Notes under the pieces: generated by a model
Told to the model about the DNA's origin: nothing
Database searches by the model: none
Seen by the model: the letters and a program-made list of their open reading frames with translations, nothing else
Origin: Gambelia wislizenii
Lineage: Eukaryota > Chordata > Lepidosauria > Squamata > Crotaphytidae
DNA: 64,000 bases
Reading direction: 5' to 3'
Assembly (NCBI GenBank): GCA_030847615.1
Contig: JAUMIR010000001.1
Coordinates: forward strand, 61,517,501 to 61,581,500
Shown here: in pieces, positions 11,700-23,643 of the stretch
Numbering within the stretch: the first letter of the stretch is position 1
Layout of the letters: the number at the start of each line of letters is the position of its first letter
Made by a program: the position numbers and the translations under genes

Positions 11700-12710
11700 T
11701 CACTGCCGAACAGCTCTTACTGTCAAAAAGTTCCTCCTAATGTTGAGGTGGAATCTCTGTTCCTGGAGCTTGCATCCATTGCTCCGTGTTCCAGTCTCTG
11801 GAGCAGCAGAAAACAAACCTGCTCCATCCTCAGCGTGACACCCCTTCAAATACTTAAACAGGGCTATCATATCACCTCTTAACCGTCTTTTTTCCAGGCT
11901 AAACATACCCAGCTCCCTAAGTCTCTCCTCATAAGGCATCGTTTCCAGACCTTTCACCATTTTAGTTGCCCTTCCCTGGACACGCTCCAATTTGTCGATA
12001 TCCTTTTTGAATTGTGGTACCCAGAACTGGACACAGTATTCTAACTGAGGTCGGACCAAGGCAGAATAGAGTGGAACTATTACTTCCCTTGATCTAGACA
12101 CTATACTTCTATTGATACAGCCCAAAATCGCATTGGCCTTTTTAGCTGCTGCATCACATTGTTGACTCATGTTCAACTTGTGGTCTACTAGGACTCCTAG
12201 ATCCCTTTCGCACGTAGTCTCGTTCAGCCAGGTCTCTCCCCTCCTATATCTATGCATTTCATTTTTCCGCCCTAAATGCAGTACTTTACATTTCTCCGTA
12301 TTGAATTTCATTTTGTTAGCTCTGGCCCAGCTCTCCAGTCTATCCAGGTCATTCTGAATTTTGATCCTGTCCTCTAGGGTATTAGCTACTCCTCCTAATT
12401 TGGTGTCATCTGCAAATTTGATAAGTATGCCCCTAATTCCCTCATACAAGTCATTGATAAAGATGTTGAATAGCACTGGGCCCACAGAACCCTGTGGCAC
12501 CCCACTGGTCACATCTTTCCAAGATGAAGAGGAGCCATTGCTGAGCACCCTTTGGGTTCGGCCGGTCAACCAATTACAAATCCATTGAACAGTTAACTTG
12601 TCTAGCCCATGTTTTGCAAGCTTGTTTGCATGAATGTCATGGGGAACCTTGTCAAAGGCCTTACTGAAATCAAGATATGCAATGTCCACAGCATTCCCTT
12701 CATCTACCAA
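11700..12710 (-). pseudogene. CR1 ORF2 C-terminal half (RT core and C-terminal domain)
   Basis: This 336-codon frame carries RT motif A ('YLDFSKAFDKVPH'), the 'SGVPQGS' motif, and the catalytic FADD in 'IKFADDTKLGG'. The CR1-specific C-terminal region follows ('HKLNMSQQCDAAAKKANAI', 'LGCINRSI', '[15 protein letters not shown]'). A Leu-Gly pair after the PQGS motif is changed by a 3-nt deletion compared with the 55-kb copy, and the end runs past the usual stop in a shifted frame. It cannot be translated together with the upstream half. Confidence 0.85.
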
Positions 12711-12723
12711 GCTGGTAACTTTA

Positions 12724-12724
12724 T

Positions 12725-12763
<39 letters not shown>

Positions 12764-13965
12764 GTCAGATTAGTCTGGCATGACTTGTTTCTCTGAAACC
12801 CATGTTGACTTTTTGTGATTATGGCATTGCCTTCTAAATGTTCACAGACTCTCTGTTTAATGATCTGCTCTAGAATCTTCCCTGGTATTGATGTCAGACT
12901 AACTGGACGATAATTGTTGGGATCCTCTTTTTTCCCCTTTTTGAAGATGGGGACAACGTTTGCCCTCCTCCAGTCTGCTAGGACTTCTCCTGTTCTCCAG
13001 GAGTTCTCAAATATTATTTCCAATGGCTCTGAGATTATATTTGCCAGCTTTTTAAATACTCTTGGATGTAGTTCATCTGGTCCTGGAGATTTAAATTCAT
13101 TTAGATTAAGAAGGTATTCCTGTACTACCTCTTTGCTTATTCTGTGCTGGGTTTCCCCTATTGTGTCCTCTACTCCATTATCCTCAGGTTGATCCTCCTT
13201 TTCCTTTTCTGAAAATACTGAGGCAAAGAAGGTGTTGAGTAATTCTGCCTTTTCTCTGTCCCCTGTTAGCATTTTGCCATCTTCTCCATGTAGTGGCCCT
13301 ATCATTTCCTTCTTCCTCCTTTTGCTGCGGACATACCCAAAAAAACCCTTTTTATTGTTCTTAACCTCCCTAGCAAGCCTGAGCTCATTCTGCGCTTTAG
13401 CTTTTCTGACTTTACTCCTACACGTGTTTGCTATCTGTTTGAATTCTTCTTTGGTGATTTCCCCCCTTTTCCATTTCCTATACATGTTCCATTTAAAACT
13501 TAGCTCCATTGAGAGTTCTTTAGTCATCCATCCTGGTTTCTTGAGACACCTCCCATTTTTCTTCCTCAATGGTACTGTTTGAAATTGTGCCTTTAGTATC
13601 TCCCTTTTGAGAAAGTCCCATCCATCTTGAGGTCTCTTCTCTTTTAGTATTCCTGACCATGGGATCACCCCCAGTATTTCCCTGAGTTTATTGAAACCAG
13701 CTCTCCTAAAGTCAAGAGTGCGTGTCTGACTATGCCTGGCTTCTCCTTTCCATTGTATAACCAACTCCAGGAGAACATGATCACTCTCACCTAAGGATCC
13801 CACCACTTGCACCCCATTAACCAGGTCATCTCTGTTGGTTAGGATCAGATCTAAAATAGCTGACCCCCTTGTTGCCTCTTCCACCTTTTGGACCATGAAA
13901 TTTTCTTCCAGGCAAGTAAGGAATTTGCTAGACCTTGAAGCTTTGGCTGAGTTAGATGCCAGCAA
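12724..13965 (-). pseudogene. CR1 ORF2 N-terminal half (endonuclease end, linker, early RT)
   Basis: This 413-codon frame covers the C-terminal part of the APE endonuclease ('ESDHVLLE', the catalytic SDH). It continues through the linker ('FLKREILKAQFQTVPLRKK', 'KPGWMTKEL') and the first RT blocks ('SPGPDELHPRVFKKLANII', 'ADWRRANVVPIFKKGKK', 'NNYRPVSLTSIPGKILEQI', 'HGFQRNKSCQTNL'). The frame then runs into the homopolymer, which would encode a Phe string. The N-terminal endonuclease, including GDFN, is missing. Confidence 0.85.
12726..12764. repeat. Expanded poly(A)/poly(G) homopolymer inside CR1
   Basis: About 31 A followed by about 9 G on the plus strand. At the same place the CR1 copies at 56345 and 42254 have about seven A then gagatc. 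The expansion therefore arose inside the element and disrupts ORF2. Run length may also reflect sequencing or assembly slippage. Confidence 0.8.
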
Positions 13966-14040
13966 ATATCAGGATAGTTGAAGTCACCCATCACTACTAC
14001 ATCTCTCCTTTCTGCATGTGTGTTCATCTGTTCTAGAAAG

Positions 14041-14643
14041 ACTCAGCCCTACTGGATTCTCCTACCTGGGTCCCATACTTAATGAAAAGGTTTGGTTCTA
14101 CTATAGCTTACCGCCTCAGGCTTCAGGTCCTGCAACCACTGACCTATCTGAGGGCACTGAGTCAGGAACAGCTTACTGGGACCAGAGGTCAGCCCAGGGG
14201 ACCAGCACCAACAGGGGAACCAGGAGCTGCAACAGTTTACCACATCTGGAGACCAGACCCTGGAATGGCCTATTGGGAAGAAGAAAAGTCATTGGAGTCA
14301 CCTTCCTATCCCAGGACCAATAACCTGTGCACTCTCCCCATTCCCTAGTGCCCTCTCCCACAGGTAGCAAGCAAACCAGCAACCTAGGTCACCAGGAAGG
14401 TTTCTACTGGGAGGAGGGAGGAGTGGAAAAGTTGGCCTCAAAGAGGGAGAACCCGGTTAGCTCTGTGTTGTTGGCAAACCTCGGTAAAAGAGTTGCGAGG
14501 CATGTGGGAGCTTGATTCATGCTGGAGGGCAATTGTGGTGGGCACATCCCCAGGCATGAGATAGCCCCATCAACACCCAGCATGGGTATGACTTTTTTCA
14601 AGGAATTTTTAGCCTGCAATCCTTTATGTAAATTGTAAAGGAA
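14041..14643. other. Unassigned sequence between two CR1 copies
   Basis: Moderately GC-rich, with several chance frames overlapping on both strands (14018-14323, 14082-14348, 14404-14697). No domain, tail or terminal repeat is recognised. Confidence 0.4.
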
Positions 14644-16242
14644 TATGCTTTGGTCAGACCTCACCTGGAATCCTGTGTCCAGTTCTGGGCACTCCAATTC
14701 AAGAAGGATATTGACAAGCTAAAATGTGTCCAGAGGACTGTAACCCTCACAACAGATCCCATTATGCTGGAATGCAACTACTGTGTGTCCCATTGTTACC
14801 ATTTGGAACTAATGTTTAATTGGCTTGATATTAATTTGGCCCGTAAATAAGGCCAGCCATGGGCTGATGGAACTATAGGGTCCTCTGGGGCCAGGAGTGG
14901 AGCCGGAAGTCACACAAAGTTCACACACTAATCTACCAAGGAAATGGGCCTGCTAAATCACCCAAACATTCACACCTGTATGACAATCATGACCCTTCCT
15001 GGAAATGTGCAGGTAGCCACCTGCTACACTGGATTGATTTCATTGCTTTGCAAATCAATGTCCCATCCTTCCCCATCTCTTAATCAATGAGAGAATTCCT
15101 GTCAATCACTTGATACCAGATTTCCCCCCCCCCGCCATTTCCCAGTTCCTGACTGGTTTGGAAATTCTTTGTTCATGCAATTGAGAGTTATCTGGAGACA
15201 AATTTTCCTTTGATCCAGAGTGAAACTTCCAAAGGAATGTTCCCATAAAAACCCTAGGGAAATTCAGGTTCTTTGGTTTAGATCTCCCATCCTCCTGAAT
15301 CCACACCACCCATTCCCTTGATTCCCCCTTCCTGTTCCTCCTTCCAAACCTTGCTAATACCTTCCCAAACCCTGGCTGGCTTCTAGCTGATCCAGGTACT
15401 TCCTTCCTGTCTTCCTAATACTAATCTTCCCCTCTGAGGTATTCCCTCCCCGTTTGTTCCTGTCGCTTGAGAGTAACACCACTTCTCATGAGAAGAACCT
15501 AGCTTCAGGAATCAGGTGCAGTATCACCTGCAAGCCTTAGCTATTCCCTTCTAACTACTTCTTGCCTTACTTTGATAGTCTTGCTTGCTTGATAAAACAA
15601 ATATATGTGATGCATGAATGTCTCGGTACATTCAATAACGTTACATACATTGTTCTTGTACAGCTGGCTCCCATGTATTTTCCATAGCGGCACCCACAGA
15701 CATAGGGACATGATCCTGCAATTACTACATGCCTCTTGCTATGCCATTTGAGTTCTTTATTTCCCCATTTTAAGCACAGTTCATGAGTGGACATTTCCAC
15801 AGACACCAGTGATTTGATTAACAGGAGGGTTACCAAAATGGGGAAAGGTCTGAAAGCTTTGCCCTATGAAGGTTGATTAGGGAACTGGGTATGTTTAGCT
15901 GGGAGAAGAGAAAGTTAAGAGGTGACATGAGTCTTGTTTAAATAGTAATAAATATTTCAATAGTAAAGGATGTCATAATGAGGATGGAGCAAGCTTGTTT
16001 TCTGCTGCTCCGGAGCTTAGCACATGGAGCAATGGACTTAAACTAAACATTAGGAAAAAATTCCTGATGGTAAGAATTGGTTGATGGTGGAACACACCAC
16101 CTGGGAGTGTGGTGGAGTCTCTTTCTTTGGAGGTTTTTAAACAGAGGCTGGGTGGCCATCTATCAGGAGTGCTTTGATTGTGTATAGCAGAGGGTTGGAC
16201 TAGATGGACCTTGTGTTCTCTTCCAACTCTATGATTCTATGA
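14644..16242 (+). mobile_element. CR1 LINE 3' end, split by an insertion
   Basis: The left part (14644-14737) encodes '[12 protein letters not shown]' through '[12 protein letters not shown]'. The right part (15823-16242) resumes exactly at the next codons (an 'RATKMxKGLxxxPYE' equivalent) and runs through the 3' UTR to the 'ctctatgattctatgat' tail. The two halves join without loss once the 1,085-bp intervening block and one copy of AGGA are removed. This CR1 copy therefore predates that insertion. Confidence 0.8.
14738..15822. mobile_element. LTR-like insertion in CR1 (candidate solo LTR, 1,085 bp)
   Basis: The insert is flanked by AGGA on both sides (14734-14737 and 15823-15826), a 4-bp target duplication. 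It begins CTGTAACCCTC and ends GATTAACA-like, compatible with the TG...CA ends of LTRs if one edge base is allowed. It contains no coding frame. Length, ends and small target duplication suggest a solo LTR, but the family is not recognised and a DNA element is not excluded. Confidence 0.45.
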
Positions 16243-16640
16243 TCCCCACTGCCAGTTACCCCCACCCCCTGCAAATCAAGATGATTTTCTCTGAATATAT
16301 CAGGGATTGAGCAGCATAGATATTCCACATACAAAACATCTACTCAGTAATGTTATTATTCCCCACTGCCTGATTCCCCTAACACATTTTCCTTTATGCC
16401 CAGCCTTCATGCTCCAAGTGCTATTGCTCTAACAGCCATTAAAAAAAATGAAGTTATCAGAAGGCTTGGTAAACCTCCAAGGTACACAATTTAAGGTAAT
16501 AGGACCCTACGCCTTGGAGTGGGATGAACTTCCATAACAGCCCACTGAGGAATGAAATTTATTCGCTGACCACTGCCTGATTCCCCTAACACATTTTTCT
16601 TTATGCCCAGCCTTCATGCTCCAAGTGCTTTAGCAAAGTC
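16243..16640. other. Spacer with a separated ~61-bp direct repeat
   Basis: A block starting 'ccactgcctgattcccctaa' occurs at 16363-16423 and again at 16570-16630, nearly identical and 207 bp apart. It lies just before the L1. The sequence between the copies has no recognised family. Confidence 0.6.
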
Positions 16641-18093
16641 TGTTTTTTGCCAATGGAAATACAAACAGGGTGCTGTTTAGAAGGGAGGGGACAGAGACCA
16701 GCGAGTGGAGTGCTGATGAGGAGGAACCAGCTGAAGGAGACGCCAGGTAAAAGGAAGACAAGGGAAGAAGTCCAGAGCAGTTGGGAGAGACCAGGAGGCA
16801 GAAAGGGAGAAGACTTGGCGTACTTGAGTATTAACTTGGACAGTTTTTGTGACTCCCTACCCTGCGAGGGAAAGCTTAGATTTAAATGAAGTTACAACTA
16901 AATGATTAACTGATTAACTAAATATGGTGTAGAAGACTAAAGAAAACAGAAACAGAAGAACCAAGAAAGCAGAAACAGAAAGAAAGAAGATAAGGGAAGG
17001 AGTGAGTAAAGAGGGAACAAAGGTGTAAAAGGGAGGGTAGTCAAAGACCTACAGGTAGCATAATAAGTAGAAAGATACATATTAGAGTTGTTTGATTTGT
17101 TTGTTTTGTAATTAGTTTAACAATACAGATATATAATACAGGATTGTATCTGGTTAGACTGAGAAAAGTCAAGAGCCCTTTCAGTTGTAAACTTTAAAAG
17201 GTAAAAAGAAACCCAGAGTAACTGCATTAATTCATGATTTATAGTTCATTACTTTACAACTTACAATATTTACAAGGAAAGTGAATATAACTTCATATAA
17301 TTAATTGGATTTGGGTTTTTTCCCCCACAAATTTATTGGATCCAGGGGGCTAATGAACTGTAGGAATTTAATTGTACTGGATTGATGCGTGGATGAATTT
17401 AGGTAGTAATTGAGGGAGTATATGAAATTCATGTGTATAGGTGTATTTGTGTTTATATTAAATTTATATTTATATGGATAAATGTGTATATAATAGAAGG
17501 TGATGAATTTATGATATTCATGTGATTTATAGAATTCTAGAGGTCTATGAAGTATATGGGTATAACTAATGTAGGACAGAATTTATGGAATTTATGAATT
17601 TTTGAACTTATGAATTTAGGAATTTATAGGAAGTAGAACTGGCTGAATCAATGAATTAATCTAGGAATTAATCTAGGAAATGTAAAGAAATTAATCGAGG
17701 CATATTAATAAATAATTTGATTCATAATCTGGTCCATAAGGATCGAAGAGAAAGAGAAAGGAGTTAAGAGAAAGGAAGATACAAATAGTGGAAGTAATAG
17801 TGAAAGATATAACAGAGGTAGAATTGAACAGATAATTCTTAGAAAACAGTTTGAGAGTAAGATACCATAGCGTAATAATAAGAAAATTGAAGTGATCAAA
17901 GTTATTAAGGAACGAAAGCATCTATAGAATTTGGGAATTACTAATTGAATAAGGGGTAATAATAGACAAGTGGAAGTAGGAAATTAGTGAATAATTCAGA
18001 ATACTAATATATAAAGAATAAGTCACTATGGCATCAGGAGTCATGATCTAGGGCATATATAGCTTCACAAACCACACTATAGGGTCTATAGAA

Positions 18094-18460
18094 ATGCCAG
18101 GAAAACAGGCTGATATAAATATTCAGATATTACAGGAGCTGCGTGACTTTAAACGTGAAATGAAGGAGGATTTTAAAAGTTTGAAGAAAGAATTACAATT
18201 GGATATTGAAAGATTGGGTAAGAGACTGGATATCAGCTGAAATGAAAGAGATGAAATCTGACCTGGATGAAGTTAGAAGCAAAACACAACTGCTGGAGAA
18301 GCAATCAGAAACTCTGATAATGGAACAAGAAAAAAAAAATCTTAACTTAATTCAAGAAATAAGATACCAGGAGAAGTGCATCAAATTAAGAGGAATTCCT
18401 GAGAAGCTTAAAGAGAACTTATATGACAGGATAATTCCTCCGTTAGCACAGTTTACTTAG
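18094..18460 (+). pseudogene. L1 ORF1 remnant (coiled coil)
   Basis: The remnant starts at ATG 18094 ('MPGKQADINIQILQELRDFK') and shifts frame near 18235 into 'AEMKEMKSDLDEV'. It ends after 'KCIKLRGIPE'. The Lys/Glu/Leu-rich heptad region fits the coiled coil of L1 ORF1p, and the 'R-G-I-P-E' motif marks the start of its RRM. The RNA-binding domain beyond is degraded (18460-19080). It has no coding capacity. Confidence 0.65.
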
Positions 18461-19126
18461 ATGTCAGAAGACTCTTTACTGCAACATACAGACAAAATAT
18501 TCAGGATAAGTTTAGAGGCTGCGAAGGAGAAGAAAGTCCCGAGAGACATTGTTATTACATACACAAAAGCTTCCTTAAGAGATTAGATAATTCAGCAAAG
18601 GAGACTGGATATAGAGGGTGAGGATGTTCAGATTTTCAAAGATACATCTCCAGAAATACTTAGGAGAAGTCAGGAATATAAATTTTTAACTCAAAGGCTT
18701 TCAAGCAAAGGCATTAACTACAGGTGGGAACGTATTGAGGGGATTTCATTTAGTTATCATCAAAAAAGATATTGAATTAATAAGGTTGAGAAAGCCAAAA
18801 AGTTTCTAGAAAAAAGGAACCGAGAAGACAGGAATTATGATTTTAAAGGACAGCGGGAAAAGGGTGCTGGAAAGAATGAGAAGATAAAAGTCAATCAGGT
18901 AAAGACAAGGAAAGAGAAGGCGATCAAAAAGATTTACGGGAAGAAATAGGCAAAATAATAAAAGATAAGGATATAATAGAAGTTGGACAGAATAAGCAAG
19001 ATTCTTTAGACTCATCTCAAATGGACACAGCTGAAAATGAACAGGAACAAGAAGAAAGAGGATACGAACAAGAAGAAGAAGAAGAAAGGGTTAATAAAAG
19101 AGGGACTGAATAGATAGTAATACAGT

Positions 19127-19747
19127 ATGGCGTTATCAATATTAACTCGGAATGCTAAAGGACTGAATACACCAGAGAAAAGGAAGAGAGTTTATAACTA
19201 TCTGGAAAAGCAAAAGGTGGATATTATAACTATTCAAGAAACTAGAATAAAAGAACAAGATAACCAGTATTTAAAGAATAAGAAATTGGGTCAGGTGTTT
19301 CATTCATTGGCTACACAAAAGAAAAAAGTAGTAGCAATATATGTTAAAAATAAATATGAAGCAACAGAGATCCTGAAAGATACAAATGGCCACTATGTGG
19401 GGGTGGAAATAAGACTAATTGACCATAAAATCATTGTGATAGTGATATATGCCCCTCTAGAGAAGAAAGGGCAATTTTATGACTCTTTGAGGAAAGATAT
19501 GGGAAAATTAGATGGCGGAAAGATTGTAATTACAGGAGACTTTAATGGGGTCTTTGACCACTTAAGAGACAGATCAACGCAACAGAAGAATTTGAAACAA
19601 CATGGTAACCTTCCACTGATATGTAAGGAGATTTTAAACGAATATAAACTGCTAGATGCTTGGCCAAATAAAAAGGGAAATGAAAAAGGATACACATTAT
19701 ATTCAGAGGTGCATAGTTCATGGTCACGGATTAGAATGAAAGATTAA
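19127..19747 (+). pseudogene. L1 ORF2 endonuclease remnant
   Basis: This 206-codon frame encodes an APE-type endonuclease: 'LTRNAKGLNTPEKRK' near the N-terminus, 'IITIQETRIK' (catalytic Glu), 'VIYAPLEKKGQFY' and 'VITGDFNGVFD' (GDFN). It stops after 'EVHSSWSRIRMKD'. The expected downstream SDH motif and entire RT are absent. Position and motifs follow L1 ORF2. Initiation at 19127 lies just after ORF1, as in L1. Confidence 0.75.
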
Positions 19748-20821
19748 ATTTGGAGACTGAATGAGGTATTGTTAAAGGATGAGCAATTTATTTCAATAAT
19801 GAAAGAGATGAAAGTTTACTTTGAAGTAAATAATACAAAAGAAATTCTAAACAAAGTAATATGGGATGCTTTCAAGGCTAGAATGAGGGGTTTGTTCCTA
19901 CAAAGAGGAGCAGAATTACATAAGCAGAGAAGAGAAAGAAAATAAATTTTATTAGAAGAACTTAAAGAGAAAGAAAAAATATTACAACAGAAACCTCAGA
20001 ATGAGAAGATCTTAGGAGAAATAAAAAGTATTCAAAATGAATTAAATCAAGAAATAATAGAGGGAATTGCATATAAACTAAAGTGAAATAATTAAAACTA
20101 TTTTGCTAATGCCAATAAGGCAGGAAGATGGCTATCATATAAACTTAAGAAAGAGATGAATAAGAGACTTATAATGGCAGTTAAAGATGAGAATTTGACT
20201 TATACCTCATAAAAAGACATAATAAACAAATTTACTCATTATTTTGAAGAATTATATTCAGATAAAGAAGTAAGTAATGGTGGGGAATGTAGAGAAGGTG
20301 ACAGAAGAATGGAAATTAATTACTGATTGTTTAGAAAAACATGGTAATATTTAAAATAGGTGGCGTAAAGAAGGTGAAAGGGGCTGGCCCCTAGAAGGTC
20401 AGAAAGTCTGAAAATATATACTGATGGAGAGGGCAAATTACTTCAGTAAGATTAAGCTGCAGATAATAGGTTATAATAGAATAAGGAGTGGTTATAAGGT
20501 AATTTAGGAGCAAAGAGCAATGAAAATAGGATTCATGAAAACCTTCGGGCTGGTAGATTGGAGGAAGTTGAGAAGAAAGAGGAAAAGAATAAGGAAGATT
20601 AAGAATATGGAAGAAATTGGATATTGGAAATAGATAGAAGTGTATGACGTTTTCAGAGGTAAGTCTAAGAGAAGGAAAAAAAAGGAGGACTTACTGTTAT
20701 ATCGCTATATTGTATGCAATATGTTATATGTTATATGTGATAACATGTTATAATTAATGTGGGTTTATCTAACTTTAATGTGATGTACTTGTAGTTAATA
20801 GTTAAATAAATATTAAAAAAA

Positions 20822-21195
20822 GATATATGCACAGAAATGGAAGCAATGGAAATGGAGGAATGGTTGTTGAAATTGATGGACTTGGCAGAAATGAATAAAT
20901 TATCTTGTTTAATTGGAGAAAAATCAGTAGTGACATTTTTAAAAGATTGAAAATCCTTTATGTACTTTTCGCAAAAAAATGATTTCTTAACTTTGGGTTT
21001 TGATAATTATCAGGGATTTGATAACCATAAGAAGTGTAATACGCAGCTGTATTGAGGGAACTATGATTATGTTATGACTAAGTATAGAAGAAAGTTGGAA
21101 GTCACCTTTAATTTTTCTTGTTTTCTTATATATCTTTTTCTGTATCTTATCTTTCTTTGTCTATTTTTCTTTTTGTATTTGTAGTTTTAGTAGTG
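20822..21195 (+). mobile_element. Second L1 fragment: ORF2 C-terminus and 3' UTR
   Basis: Immediately after the first L1 tail the sequence reads 'EMEEWLLKL', 'AEMNKLSCL' and 'KSFMYF' in one frame, resembling the C-terminal end of L1 ORF2. It continues into a T-rich 3' UTR. Because it follows a complete L1 3' end, it is a separate 5'-truncated or rearranged insertion. Confidence 0.5.
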
Positions 21196-21432
21196 CATGG
21201 TTGTCCCTCCATATCCATGGTTTTGGTATCCACAGATTTAAGTATTCATGGCTTGAAAATATTCTTCAAAAAATAATAATCCAAAAAGCAAACCTTGATT
21301 TTGCCATCTCATATAAGGGACACCATTTTGCTATGCCATTGCATATATAATGGGACTTGAGAATTCAAGGATTTTGGTATCCACGGGGGGTCCTGGAACC
21401 AAACCCCAGCAAATATGAAGGGACAACTGTAT
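21196..21432. mobile_element. Tc1/mariner-type MITE (237 bp)
   Basis: The ends are inverted: 'ggttgtccctccatat' on the left and 'atatgaagggacaact' on the right. Inner parts are also complementary in outline ('ggtatccacagatt' versus 'ggtatccacggggggtcc'). Termini ending in a CAGTTGTCCC-like sequence next to TA are typical of Tigger/mariner-derived MITEs. There is no transposase. Confidence 0.6.
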
Positions 21433-23643
21433 TTGGGAAAAGTCTCTCTCTCTCTATATATATACACACACACACACATATATAATAACCTTCATCTTGT
21501 GGCAGTTCCTCTGCATATGTGGAGCGCAGTGATGGGGTGGGCAGAACTAGTGCAGTTTTCTCTTCACATATTGATTTCAAGCCTTTTTAAAGAATGGTTG
21601 AGTAGGCTTTATTTGCATGTATATACAGATCCACAGTTTGTATGCTCATTTACTTCTAGCTGAATGGAATGTGAGGAACCCTAAAAATCTGGGGTGGGCA
21701 AAGTGAATCATATGAGCCATATACAGCCTATGAAGTCCCTCAAAGCCCCCAGACTTCAAACCTGCGTTTTTATTTTATTTTTTTACTGGGTGATTTTTAC
21801 TCCTGAACCTGCTCAAAATGGGTCAAAACTGCAGCAAAGTGCAGTAGTATTGGCCCCATACTCTCCTCAATGTGCTCCCCACAATCCCCTGAACTTTTTC
21901 AAAGTTGAAGAAATGGATTGAAAATTAGCCCAAAATCAAGGTGGAGGTGATGTAATATCATATCCGGTTGCTTCAGTGCACTGGTGTGGCCCATCAGGGA
22001 GGGGGAAATGGGGTTAAAAACAGCTCCTATGCCCTCGTACATTTACCCACCTTCCTATAGATGCAGTGAATTAATCCTTCATATATTCTATGTTCCTTTA
22101 GGAAAGAAAAACACATAGAATTTTAACACAGTGTATCAAATCAGAGGTCAGCTTAGAGAATGGAGGAAATATAACCAAGATGTTTATCCTTCCTATTTTC
22201 TGGTGTTGTAACTCAAAAACATAAGCCTCTTCTTTTGGGTCTCTCCATTGACCATGGTCCACCAGCATCAGTGAGCCCAGTGAAAAACACCCTATTCTGG
22301 AAAGTCGTTTGTTAACAGTTCTTAAGGAGGCAGAATTTGTTATAATTGTGCCAATGATGCAGTAACAACAGTGTGTGTGTGTGTGTGTAATGTTAAACAG
22401 CCTTTCCTCTAGCCATGATCTTCGGGCTGTATTACTACAGTGCTCTTGCTGGATATTGCAAAGAGCCCTGTTTTAAAATGGTAATAAACACCCACTGCAT
22501 TAAATAGACTGTAGAAAAGCTTTTCAAGTGAGCATCTCATAAGCTAGGCCAATTGAAATGGGCATCATGGTAGTGAGTTGTTATAGCAACTTTCAAGGAC
22601 ACTTTTATCAGCCAATGTTTATTTGTGGATTGGCCTTCTTAAATCAGGCTTGGCTTCTCATCTTTGGATGCTTGATAGTGAACAGGGTAGTCTGTGCTCT
22701 TATAGGCCAGATTGATGCATTTTACTTAGCTGAATAAACCCTTAAGAATCACTCCCCTCTAATGATGGGGTAAGTGAAGCATGTAGGCCCTCCAGGCTAT
22801 TTTCATGGCCCTTGGCTCCCAAACACACCCTGGACCAATTGACAAAAAAGTGAATTGCCTATGCTGGAGTCCCACTACACTGTGAAATTTAAGACAAATA
22901 TTCATTTTTCAAAACTAGAAGTCACTTCCTCTCACTTTTGTTTTTTGGAGGTGGGTGGGTATTTTTTGCAAATAAAACACTGAAGGGGAGCAAAAAGAAG
23001 TCAAAACATTTTAATGAACATTGTGTGTGCTCACTGACATGGAATGCTGTACATATTGGGGGGAGTAGGGAAATGGAAAACCAAGAAAAGGAAATGGAGT
23101 ATCCTTGGAAAGGGCTTGGCTAGCTAACTAATTTGCTGGCTAGAACCCTGAACAGGAGCATTCCATGTTGTAACAAGACCAAGCTGCCCTATCTAGCGTT
23201 ATGCTAATCACCGGTGCCAGTGGAAATCTCTACTCATTTACTGTGCTAAGTTTTGGGGGATTAAGCAACTCAAATGGCATAACAAGAGGACATAACAATC
23301 AGCAGGATATTAACCCTATATATATGGGAGTAGATATGGAAAACACATGGGAGACTGATGTCAAAAGTAATGAATGAGTCTTTATTGGTATAACAGAATA
23401 TTCACACACCCCATGTATACAGTTACCAATCAACAAGACTACCAAGAGAGAGGCAAGAAATAGTTAGAAAGGACTCAGTTAAGGTGTTCAGGCATTAAGG
23501 CAATACTACACCTTCTCCTGCAGCTAGGTCTCCTCATGAGAAGCAGAGGTACTCTTCAGTAGCGGCAATGGCTGATGCGGAAGAAACTTAAGGGAGGGTA
23601 GTTAAGATTTCAGAGAAGCCAGGAAGTTAGTATAAGAGACGGG
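21433..23643. other. Unassigned sequence with microsatellites and a hAT-like fragment
   Basis: A compound (tc)n(ta)n(ca)n microsatellite spans about 21448-21483, and a (gt)n run lies at about 22370-22389. The segment at about 21690-22000 ('ctggggtgggcaaagtg'...) resembles hAT-type MITE ends in style, but I could not define both ends. No coding evidence. Confidence 0.4.

Larger units (their letters stand above)
11531..14040 (-). mobile_element. CR1 LINE, 2.5-kb 5'-truncated copy
   Basis: The minus strand contains the 3' tail (11531-11555), the 3' UTR and most of ORF2. The 5' break falls at 14040, inside the endonuclease region; the full-length copy at 55-59.7 kb continues beyond the matching point (about 57618). 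ORF2 is split into two open parts (13965-12724 and 12710-11700) by an expanded A31/G9 homopolymer at about 12726-12764 that replaces a short A7 run. Identity to the 55-kb copy is visibly high, so this is a recent insertion. Confidence 0.9.
16641..20816 (+). mobile_element. L1-clade LINE with large internal deletion
   Basis: A purine-rich 5' region (16641-18090) precedes an ORF1 remnant (from ATG 18094) and an ORF2 endonuclease (19127-19747). The region after it is only a decayed linker (to about 20275). The reverse transcriptase is missing, and the sequence passes to a 3' UTR closing 'ttaatagttaaataaatatt' plus a short A-run at about 20812. Domain order and sequence are those of tetrapod L1. 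Many frameshifts and stops show it is old and dead. Confidence 0.75.

Noticed and set aside
14731..15830. Complementary words at the two edges of the LTR-like insertion as terminal inverted repeats.
   Set aside because: The right-hand word lies in the resumed CR1 sequence, outside the duplicated AGGA, so it is likely coincidental.
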